64,000 nucleotides of DNA from Membranipora membranacea. Its lineage: Eukaryota; Bryozoa; Gymnolaemata; Cheilostomatida; Membraniporidae. Below, piece by piece: positions 55,141 through 64,000 of this stretch. Each line of letters begins with the position of its first letter. Within the stretch, counting starts at the first letter, position 1. A program made the position numbers and the translations under genes. The notes beneath the pieces are model-generated. The model saw only the letters and a list, made by a program, of their open reading frames with translations. It was not told the DNA's origin and made no database searches. The stretch spans positions 34,102,001 through 34,166,000 of the forward strand of contig OU612065.1 of the NCBI GenBank assembly GCA_914767715.1. The letters are read 5' to 3'.

Positions 55141-55286
55141 TCAGGCTTTATCAACAGACTAACTGGTTCAGACTGACATTATTAGGGGAATATCAACCGA
55201 TTCTCTGACTATATCCATAATAATTACTGTAAAAAAATACATTTACCTAATCTTATCATAACACTATTATGTGTTCTCTCTTATAG

Positions 55287-55427
55287 TCTAGGATCACTCA
55301 CCAGCCTAGAGGTGCTGATTTTAGGTGGTAATAAATCACTGACCGAGTTACCAGATGAGATCGAGGGAGTGAAGAGTCTACGGATACTAGATGTATCAGA
55401 GTGTGACCTCACCAGTCTGCCAAGCAG
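55287..55427 (+). CDS. LRR exon 15 (type 2)
   Basis: 141 bases, phase 2-2: LGSLTSLEVLILGGNKSLTE, LPDEIEGVKSLRIL, DVSECDLTSLPS. It has the most private substitutions of the type-2 exons (I, V, D). Confidence 0.85.
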
Positions 55428-55470
55428 GTAAATATGATATATATATATATATATATATTGAGGGGAAACT

Positions 55471-56166
55471 GTGATTGTGTCAGCTAACTTGGCCAAAGAT
55501 ATATCCACAGAGTAAGGATACAGAGGTGAAAATTTAATGATAGTCATAGTGCCTTCGGTTTTGGATTCACTGTGGGAAAATCATCAATCTGAATATTTGC
55601 CAGTTTTACTAAATATATTAGTAATAATGGCAATTTGTGACGCAGACATGCCTACATATGATAGGTCATAATTCATTCTGTATGTAACCTAAAGACTGAT
55701 TTCCAACTTTTTGAAATGTTCAATCTGCAAGCTATACGCCATATTGTTGTCATTTCTTGCTAGGATACATAGGCTATGAGTTATCTGGGGTTTTAAAATG
55801 AGTTATATCATATAGATTTACATGCGGCTTGGGTCAGTACACGGACATTTCTTAATTTCGATGACCGGGCCGGCTATCAATTGTCACATGTAAATCATGA
55901 TAAAACTCATTTTAAAAAACATGGAAAAATTTTGGAAATCAGTTTTAGGTTAAATACAGAATGAATTATGACCTATCATAGGTAGGTTTGTCAGCATCAC
56001 AAATTCCCATTGTAACTTATATAATCAGTAAGATTAGCAGGTATCCAAATTGATGATTTTCCCACAGGGAATCCAAAACCGAAGGCACTATGATTATCAT
56101 TAAAGTTTCCCCTCTGTATCCTTACTCTGTGGACATATCTTTGGCCAAGTAAGCTGACACAATCAC
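55471..56166. mobile_element. Intronic fold-back element F, complete
   Basis: 696 bases, ending gtgattgtgtcagctaactt on the left and the inverted equivalent (aagctgacacaatcac) on the right. The arms are about 240 bases around a unique spacer with ggatacataggctatgag. There is no transposase and no clear target duplication. Confidence 0.75.
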
Positions 56167-56423
56167 TTTTGTGGGTTAAGGTTATGATACCAGCGTTGAC
56201 CGATTTGGACATTATATATACCGTTGGAAAGCTGCTGAGCTACTGATCGCTATGTGTATGTGTCTATTTCACAACCAAAATATCATTTTCCAGTGGAAGA
56301 AATGATAAAACTAGGTTGGTTATAGAAAAAAAGTATTTCATGCATTATAATGCCACATGAAAAACTGAAAAAAACTCTTTTTGCGCTTCTCAGTTCAACA
56401 CTTCTCAGGATGGTATTTTGATA

Positions 56424-56777
56424 TTACAGGTTTACGAGAGGATGTTTTAAAATTATTGATCTTGATTCTATTAAAAAGAGGATGGCTCGGGTCCTCAGGA
56501 ACTTTACTAAAATACAGACGGAAAATAAAAACTCGTCAGTCTTTGGAAGATTAAGCTGATCTAATCTAGAAAAATAATCATCAGCCTCGGTTAAAACAAT
56601 TTTACTACTAGTTTTCTGTAACTTCTCTAGTTTTTCATGCTCCCTTAAAAATGTGTACCAAACAGGAGCAGCATATGATAAAACAGGTTTGACATATGTC
56701 TTATAAAAAGTTATAAGGCCATCAGAATTGTCATCATAATAGCTCATCAAAAATGTGATTGGATGACGTTGCGTCAT
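56424..56777 (-). pseudogene. LINE reverse transcriptase fragment (third family)
   Basis: The minus strand reads SYYDDNSDGLITFYKTYVKP, then VLSYAAPVWYTFLREHEKLE and KLQKTSSKIVL, the thumb region of a LINE RT. It is the same family as the fragment at 4497-4726. It is 5'-truncated and abuts the left end of palindromic element P. Confidence 0.7.
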
Positions 56778-57560
56778 TTTATCGGAGAAATGAGGCCGAA
56801 AAGGCTGTTTTTAGCAAAGTGGATGGCTGCGCTACATTGATTGCTACAAATTTCTAAACAGGTTACATTCATTCTTAGAGACACAGTTCATCCAAATTTT
56901 AGGTGGAAAATAATATTTGATGAGCCCAAAATGGCTTTTTAAGTCACGTCATAATGCGTGTTGTTTTTTAACTTTAATGATATAATGCTAAATTTTAAGC
57001 TACGATTTGAGACAGTTTGAATAAAATAGGGCCAAATTTTTGCTTTTTCCACTCTATTGCTGTTTAAATGACACACACCACAAATTTCAGCAGTATATCA
57101 AATGTATCAATATCAGCATAGACCAACAAAGGTAGATACGTTTTGCGCCATTTATCAATAATGTCAAACATGCTGTCAAAAGGTCCAGCACTAAGGACAG
57201 ACAAATTTATTTTGAAAATTCTCACATACGAAGCCGCTTTGATTAAGCATGGTACAAACAGGAAATGCCAACAGAATACGGCACTATGTATTTGTCTACC
57301 TCGAATTATACCACACAGAATGCCCAAAACAGCCAATTTAAGGGGCTTTTCAAGGTGTATTTCGGCATTCTGTGTGGTATAATTCGAGGAAGACTAAAAC
57401 ATAGTGCCATATTCTGTTGGCATTTCCTGTTTGTACCATGCTTAATCAAAGCGGTTTCGTATGTGAGAATTTTCAAAATAGATTTGTCTGGCCTAAGTGC
57501 TGGACCTTTTGACAGCATATTTGACGTTATTGATAAATGGCTTTGTGGGTTAAAATTGCA
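56750..57560. mobile_element. Palindromic element P, two-arm copy
   Basis: After a common left part (gtgattggatgacgttgcgt) comes a long palindrome. About 57140-57325 is the inverted copy of 57350-57545, around a short centre. Both strands therefore encode the same peptide (GILCGIIRGRLKHSAIFCWH, LIKAVSYVRIFKIDLSGLSA and variants). The mirror frames come from the fold-back, not from two genes. Confidence 0.8.
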
Positions 57561-57589
57561 AGTGTTGTCTCTGTCCGAGGACTGAGAAA

Positions 57590-57798
57590 TATCAGTGCCT
57601 TAAGGGCGCAGCCGCCGTATTCGAGGCCAAGTTGCTCTCAGTTTGCAGGCAGGTCGGAGCACACCTGGGGCGTCATGTGTCATGAGCCCAGTAGTCAGTA
57701 GACCGCAGCGGGATTCGAAGCCGGGACCTCAAACGCTTGCGATTCAGAGGGCAGGCGCTCTAAACAACTGAGCTACCTCCTACTCCTTGTCTAGTAGT
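57590..57798 (-). repeat. tRNA-derived SINE, copy 3
   Basis: The same A box and B box as copy 2, with small differences (cgattcagagg for cgcgtcagagg). It follows element P directly. Confidence 0.75.
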
Positions 57799-59375
57799 AA
57801 CAGTAAAGTAAAACTGATAAAGTAGAAAAGAAACTGTAGTCTGGAAGCTGTCACGTAAAATATTGAGAGATGACGGCATCTCAACTACCACGTTCCATCC
57901 TATTACCTAAGCTTAACCAGTTGTATTCAGCAATCAGTCACCAGCCTGCATATTGCTATATTACTGTATTTTTCTGTATAATATATTTTGTGTGTGTCAG
58001 GATGTAAAGCAAAGCAGTTAATTGAATGCATATGAGAAGTTTGGAACAGCTGTTGGATATCACATACTGCTATAAACATTATTTACATCAAAACATTAGA
58101 TCATTTTTCAATAAATAGTACTAATACTGAGTGCAAAGTTACCTCGCGTACCATTCTAACTAATAGTAAAAAACTATTAAAGGACCAAAGCAATATATAG
58201 TCTAGCTAGTGCTGCAGTAGCCTGTCTTGACAAGCTTTGTTCGGTGGGGGGTGGGGGAAAATGCAATAGTTGACAAACGTTGTTCTCCACCCAAACCGAA
58301 CAAAGCTTTTCAAGACAGGCTAGTCCTGCAGTAGTCATGCAACAGTTTTACACTGAAAGATTCATAGCACTTCTGGGTAACAATCATGTAAAGTGGTAGA
58401 AATCATCATCCTGCTGACCTAATGAATATATGCCATGTACTGTACAAGTAAAATAAACTAGCACTTTAGAGCTTCCTACTTTCCTTCCAAACTGGAACCA
58501 CTCACACCAGTGGATAAAAAAACTCTTATGATGAGGGTTGCCATAACAAACTCCATATAAATCCCTCTAGTTGCTAGTATATACACCAACACCAGTTAAC
58601 TGCAGTTCTCTAATTGTGTACTACTGTGTAATTGTTAGCACTCTGTGTGTATGGACTATCGAATCCACCTGAGCAATCAACTTCATTATGTGTCTTGCAA
58701 AGGTTGTGTCTAAGATTTTGTTTTGAGCCGTGAAAAAGTGGTTGGCATACTTTCAAATTATTACAACTGTCTACTATTCGATATAAAGTAGGTGAAATAT
58801 GATAAGGATTCGGATGAAATCCAAAATATGACACAACAAAATTGTTTCAACTGGTTTTCCTCTGCCTAAACTCATCCAGAACATTTCAACATAAAAAGGA
58901 GGGGATAACATTTATCACTTTCTATTAGAATCAATATTAACTTGGTCCACTGCAGCAATTCAAATAGCAGTCCCGCCAATAACAAAGAAGCCAAGATCTT
59001 ACATACCTTCCCTTGAACTGGAGCATAAAAATAATTATCCCGACAAATCATACAATAGAATCTACAATAGATTCAATATAGCTTCGATTATCTTTATTAT
59101 ATGTCAATTATTTAAAAACTCCACTACTAAATTAAATGTATAAATAGATGCAATTTTATATCAGACATATCAGTCTATTTGTGAGTCCGCTGACACAATG
59201 AGTTTTGTAGCCACTTATATAGTGAAAAAAACCTTTAATATTCTCACTGAAACTTGTGTTGTTCAATCATTGTTCCAATTTTTTATTAGCTGTATAATAG
59301 AACTTCACTCTAATTATCAGAACCTAGTCACTAAGTTAACCTGGTCCTGGCATTAGCTGTTTGATGTTATAAGTT
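57799..59375. repeat. Intron segment V, copy 3
   Basis: Nearly identical to copy 2 at an offset of 7751-7753 bases, with the palindromic MITE at 58218-58322 and the 74-codon minus frame 58610-58834. Confidence 0.8.
58218..58322. mobile_element. 105-bp palindromic MITE, duplicate
   Basis: Carried along in the segmental duplication. It differs from 50467-50571 by a few bases (aagcttttcaag for aagcttgtcaag). Confidence 0.8.
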
Positions 59376-60003
59376 CCTTTTAACGGACTAAGGAAACATG
59401 GTCATGCCATGTTAGCCGGTCATTCATGATGAAACCTAACCGTTTTCATTCAGGCTTTACCAACAGACTAACTGGTTCAGACTCACATTAGTAGGGGAAT
59501 GTCAACTGATTTGCTGACTATGTTTATAATAAATACTGTAAAAAAATGCCTTTGCTTCCTTTTAACGGACTAAGGAAACATGGTCATGCCATGTTAGCCT
59601 GTCATTCATGATGAAACCTAACCGTTTTCATTCAGGCTTTATCAACAGACTAACTGGTTCAGACTGACATTAGTAGGGGAATGTCAACTGATTTGCTGAC
59701 TATGTTTATAATAAATACTGTAAAAAAATGCCTTTGCTTCCTTTTAACGGACTAAGGAAACATGGTCATGCCATGTTAGCATGTCATTCATGATGAAACC
59801 TAACCGTTTTCATTCAGGCTTTATCAACAGACTAACTGGTTCAGACTGACATTAGTAGGGGAATGTCAACTGATTTGCTGACTATGTTTATAATAAATAC
59901 TGTAAAAAAATGCCTTTGCTTCCTTTTAACGGACTAAGGAAACATGGTCATGCCATGTTAGCCTGTCATTCATGATGAAACCTAACCGTTTTCATTCAGG
60001 CTT
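59376..60003. repeat. 182-bp satellite array 3
   Basis: The same unit order and boundaries as array 2, copied with the segment. Confidence 0.85.
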
Positions 60004-60139
60004 GATCGACAGTCTAACTGGTTCAGACTGACGTTATCAGGGGATTATCAACTGATTTACTGACTATCCCTATAAAAAATACTACATAAAAATACATTAC
60101 CGAATCTTATCACATCACAATCTGTGTTCTCTGTTATAG

Positions 60140-60280
60140 TCTAGGAACACTGACCAGCCTGGAAGAGCTGACGTTAGATGATAATAAAACACTGACAGAG
60201 TTACCAGATGAGATCGGGGGATTGAAGAGTCTACAGACTTTAAATGTATCAGAGTGTGGCCTCACCAGTCTGCCAAGCAG
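60140..60280 (+). CDS. LRR exon 16 (type 2), last in window
   Basis: 141 bases, phase 2-2: LGTLTSLEELTLDDNKTLTE, LPDEIGGLKSLQTL, NVSECGLTSLPS. The donor is gtaaat. No compatible exon or stop was found in the remaining 3.7 kb, so the gene probably continues outside the window. Confidence 0.85.
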
Positions 60281-60294
60281 GTAAATATGATATA

Positions 60295-62285
60295 TTTATA
60301 TACATTCATTACATATTGAGTTTGAGTCGCTTTAAGAACATATTGATGTGCACTGAAAGAACTTATGTATATATAAATAAATATATAAATAAATATATAA
60401 ATATATGTATATATATATAAATTCATTGCATGTTGAGTTTAGGAACTCTAAGAACTTATTGATGTGTGCTGAATCTCAAGCTCTAAGCTGAAAATATTGC
60501 ATTATGAGACTGGTGTGTAGAATACAATTACCAACAAGGTGACCCTCGATTGCAATTTTTTGTCAACTTTTTATAGCACTGTAGGACGTAAATATTAACT
60601 GCATGATATTGTCATAAACCAACTTTATGGCAGGATATTAAGGATTTGTCTTAAGTGCTGTTGGTCAGAGTTTTGGGTATACCAATTCGCCAGATCTGTG
60701 AGAGATAGAATTTACAATACAAGTATGGAATTTATGGAATCCTACTGATATGCAAATTATGCCTGGAATCGTCAATATGATATAAGTATTAGATTTAATC
60801 CCTTTTTAGGGCAGTTGTGTGCAATATAAACATATAGGAATGGAAAGTGATATACCTACTCAAGAATATTATGAAGATCATCTTTAGGGTCATATCCCCT
60901 TGTAAAAATCACTGACCCAGCTTTGTTGCCAGTATTATAGGAGTTGCTTGCACCGATGTGTTTGTATACGCTGTTTGTCAGGTTTTTGGATAAGCTAACC
61001 GCAAGGAATATTGATAATAGAAAAGGCAATTGAAAATATTGTAGCCTATTGACCGTTGGTGTGCGGTCTTTCTATTAAACCTGTGGCCAAACATCTCTGG
61101 GCATCACTGCCAAGAAAATTTATGTTGTATGGTAGGAATAAATGAGCTATTTTTTTAGTTAGCTGCAAACGATATTCCGCTAATATATAAAACTTGCAGA
61201 TACTATAAATGGCAAAGAGATTTGCCCATATGAATTGTAAAACTAATAATTCATACATTACTATCAATCTATTTATAAGCAGTCATACTCTCCAAATATT
61301 ACCAGACACCATGATAGGTTGATAGACTGCAAGATGGATTACAAAGTCTCCAGGGGATGGTTTCAATAAGAGACTCAAAACATCTCTTATAGCTTCAAAA
61401 TTCAGCAATAAATAGATAGACAGACATAATGTTTCCCATCATTCAGTAAGTGTTTGCATTGCTGTTTGTCCGGTTTTTTTATATCAGCAAACTTTGAAAA
61501 ATAGAAATTAGAGAAGAAATTTGAGAAAATCAAATTTTATTTTACATCCAAAATATATAATCCCCTTTGTTAGAACTTACCTGTCTCAAAGTTGTAGGCT
61601 GGGCATGTTACAGAGACCAGGTTATCTTTTTGTTAAGCCAATGCAGAATCACAACCCAAGGCCTGCAGGTCAGATTCACTTTCTCCCATCTCTATCCAGG
61701 TTAATAGATCACCCAATAGTGATTCCGTACATGTGCTCCATTTTGGCGCCAAACATCTCATAAAAGTTTGTTTACATTGATAAGGAAGAACTTGATGTCA
61801 AGAGTGGGACTCTCATAAACAATGCCCTATACTATCAAACAATAATTACTGATAAATAAATTTACTAATTTTTCTCAGTAAATAGTAATCACTTTTTGAA
61901 AATCATTATAGCTGCACATTCCTCAGCTATATTTGACTCTGCGGATGGATTTTTGAAAGCTGATTATCTATATTTCAAAGAAAGTAAAATATGAAAAACT
62001 GTAGGAATACAATACATTTGACTACTCATTCTTTTCCCGAGTTCAGTTTTTAGTTATATTACAATGGCTAGGCTCGATGTGATTACCATGATGTCAAAGT
62101 TATTAGGATGTAAATTTGAGCATAGCAAATTGGTAAAAGTAACTTGCATTTTTTGTCCCTAATATTACCCCCCACACAAGAAAACTGCTGCATGTGTAGT
62201 AACAAGTCTCTATAATGATGCTGGACCTGAACCGCAGGCCACCTTCAAATCTGAGGTGCTCATACTCTAAACCTTTCACACGGGG
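60295..62285. repeat. Intronic repeat unit U, copy 6
   Basis: A duplicate of copy 5 with an extra block near 61310-61345 (atgataggttgatagactgc) that copy 1 also has. The minus-strand frame is interrupted as in copies 1 and 5. Confidence 0.8.
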
Positions 62286-62735
62286 TTATAGGCTTAAACT
62301 TGTGTTTTTTTAATGTTTTACAAAATTAGCCATCAAGAAAAAACTAAAAGAGGGAAAAAAATCAATCAAGATGGCGAAAAGAATAATCAGAACTTCAACA
62401 TTTGAATAATTTATAATTGAGTATTGAACATAAATTAAATGGTATATTGTTAAAAGTAGATGCTATCATATTGACTAAGAAGTTATATGAAGTTAAGTGT
62501 AGCTTGAACATGTCTCTCATATTAAAAATGCGCGAAAAATTAGAATTTTCTAACATAAATGGTGGACATGTCTTTTTTTTCAATTGATGTCCAGTTATGC
62601 TAATAAAATATATGTTGAGCACTGGTAGATGTAGAAGGTGTAACGACCCTGATAATTCGTTAGTTGGTACCAGGTGATTAGGAATGATTTGTATATTACA
62701 TATCAACCTGAATGCTTTTTTCTGGAGTAAAAATA
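62285..62735 (-). pseudogene. LINE-2 C-terminal fragment, copy e
   Basis: The minus frame runs from KKAFRLICNIQIIPN to KLFKC. Its 5' side is cut by the 364-bp element, which supplies the apparent start of the longer frame 62395-62763. Confidence 0.7.
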
Positions 62736-63099
62736 CATTCTGCGCATGCTCAGCTCTGGGCATGAGCTGATCTCTGCAAAATTGAGTCTCGGAATTCCGA
62801 AGCCATCTGATTGGCTACCTGCTCTGGTGACATATTCCCCAAAGCGTGCGGATTTGTTATTAATAGTTATCCTCTCTTGTCATTATTAGCTGATTTTGAT
62901 TGACAGTTTTTGCAGGGATGTCCCATCTCCCCTTATCCAAAGTTGCAATCAGAACCCAAACTAAACTCATTGTTCTTGCACATGCGCAAATTCAAGTCAC
63001 GCATGATGCATACTTAGCGTTACGACACTTGCTTTGTGGTAATAACACCCTAGTTTATCAGTGATCTACATGCCCAGTCAGATCACGAGAGTCAGTATG
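62736..63099 (-). mobile_element. 364-bp element with 9-bp target duplication, copy 2
   Basis: Inverted relative to 15146-15509 and of equal length. It is flanked by gtaaaaata on both sides (62727-62735 and 63100-63108). The paralogous site at 54.93 kb is empty, which dates this insertion after the segmental duplication. Confidence 0.85.
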
Positions 63100-63111
63100 G
63101 TAAAAATAAGT

Positions 63112-63940
63112 CAGTGATTGGATGGCGTTGCGTCATTTTATCGGAGAAGTGAGGCCGAAAAGGCTGTTTTAGCAAAGTGGATGGCTGTGCTACATTGATT
63201 GCTACAAATTTCTTAACAGGTTACATTCATTCTTAGAGACATAGTTCATCCTAATTTTAGGTTTAAAATAATATTTAATGAGCCCAAAATGGCTTTTTTA
63301 AGTCACGTCATAATGCGTGTTTGTTTTTTAACTTTGATGATATAATGCTAGATTTTAGGCTACGAGTTGAGACAGTTCGAATAAAAAAGGGCCAAATTAT
63401 TTGCTATTTTCCGCTATTATTGCTGTTTAAAATGACACACACAAATTTCAGCAGTATATCAAATGTATCAATATCAGCATAGACCATCAAAGGTAGACAC
63501 GTTTTGCGCCATTTATCAATAACGTCAAACATGCTGTCAAAAGGTCCAGCACTAAGGACAAACAAATTTATTTTGAAAATTCTCACAAACGAAGCGGCTT
63601 TGATTGAGCATGGTGCAAACAGGAAATGCCAACAGAATATGGCATAATGTATTTGTCTTCCTCGAATTATACCATGCAGAATGCCCAAAACAGCCCATTT
63701 AATGGACTTTTCAAGGTGTTTTTCGGCATTCTGTGTGGTATAATTCGAGAAAGACTAAAACATAGTGCCATATTCTGTTGGCATTTCCTGTTTTTACTAT
63801 GCTTAATCAAAGCGGCTTCGTATGTTAGAATTTTCAAAATAGATTTGTCTGGCCTAAGTGCTGGACATTTTGACAGCATGTTTGACGTTATTGATAAATG
63901 GTTTTGTGGGTTAAAATTGCAAGTGTTGTCTCTGTCCGAG
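63112..63940. mobile_element. Palindromic element P, second two-arm copy
   Basis: The arms about 63500-63690 and 63710-63905 are inverted copies. The left part starts gtgattggatggcgttgcgt. It directly follows the 364-bp element. Minor indels separate it from the 56.75-kb copy. Confidence 0.8.
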
Positions 63941-63944
63941 GACT

Positions 63945-64000
63945 GAGGAATATCAGTGCCTTAAGGGCGCGGCTGCTGTATTCGGCGCCAAGTTGCTCTC
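63945..64000 (-). repeat. tRNA-derived SINE, copy 4 (cut by window end)
   Basis: Only the tail (agtgccttaagggcgcggct, then caagttgctctc) is inside the window. The arrangement after element P matches copies 2 and 3. Confidence 0.6.

Larger units (their letters stand above)
15695..64000 (+). other. Large LRR gene model (gene span, 3' end outside window)
   Basis: All supported host exons lie on the + strand in one compatible chain: 15695-15755, 15979-16071, 16657-16666, nine type-1 LRR exons and seven type-2 LRR exons. The summed length, 2423 bases, reads without a stop and ends in phase 2 at 60280. That predicts at least 807 residues with about 32 LRRs, no signal peptide at the proposed N-terminus and no membrane segment in the visible part. 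The repeats (LxxLxVxxNxxLxxLPxxI) resemble the Shoc2/Roco style of intracellular LRR. The introns in the right half are 3-11 kb and full of transposons. Several genes instead of one cannot be excluded, since no terminal exon was found. Confidence 0.6.

Noticed and set aside
57265-57585. Pairs of overlapping opposite-strand frames in element P as two genes
   Set aside because: They are mirror images produced by the palindrome.

Overview
The window is eukaryotic and almost certainly animal. Coding information is split into short GT-AG exons, and the rest is packed with non-LTR retrotransposons of the CR1/Jockey type, LTR retrotransposon pieces, tRNA-derived SINEs and many small inverted-repeat elements. 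The base composition is AT-rich and the introns are short (about 240 bases) inside a tandem exon array. The style recalls an early-branching metazoan such as a sponge or cnidarian. That is an inference from genome style; nothing here fixes the species.

Left part (1-15.1 kb): no host gene could be supported. It holds a decayed SINE (about 100-300), a cluster of perfect hairpins (2.19-2.69 kb), a fold-back element (3.58-3.80 kb), a 26-base minimal transposon remnant with a 7-base target duplication (3.995-4.020 kb), two convergent LINE 3' fragments (4.5-5.0 kb), a gag-only LTR retrotransposon (6.3-9.9 kb) carrying an 814-bp terminal-inverted-repeat element, a 5'-truncated LINE (10.5-11.7 kb) ending at a 560-bp MITE with a 10-bp target duplication, a 73-bp tandem duplication (12.5 kb), a hAT-type MITE that carries a tRNA-like promoter (13.27-13.69 kb) and a 364-bp mobile element with 9-bp target duplications (15.15-15.51 kb).

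Right part (15.7-64 kb): one very large leucine-rich-repeat (LRR) gene on the + strand explains the regularities. I propose a start exon (15695-15755), a second exon (15979-16071), a 10-base microexon (16657-16666), nine tandem exons of 141-144 bases (17204-20585) and seven exons of a second type (28848-60280). Every LRR exon starts and ends in phase 2 and encodes two LRRs, so any subset splices in frame. The model reads about 807 codons without a stop and runs off the window. Where the protein ends, and whether it carries a signalling domain, cannot be seen.

The introns between the type-2 exons were made by repeated segmental duplication. A recurring 2-kb unit appears six times. A Jockey/CR1-like LINE sits at the same junction in three units, so it inserted once and was copied. 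One of those copies was then split by a 4.5-kb Ty3-like LTR element (39390-43881) that kept gag and protease but lost reverse transcriptase, RNase H and integrase. Fragments of a second LINE seeded a 182-bp satellite. Two long-armed fold-back families and a four-copy SINE complete the introns. The best-supported biology is an LRR exon cassette array still expanding by tandem duplication, with exon loss, exon fusion and truncated exons visible as by-products.
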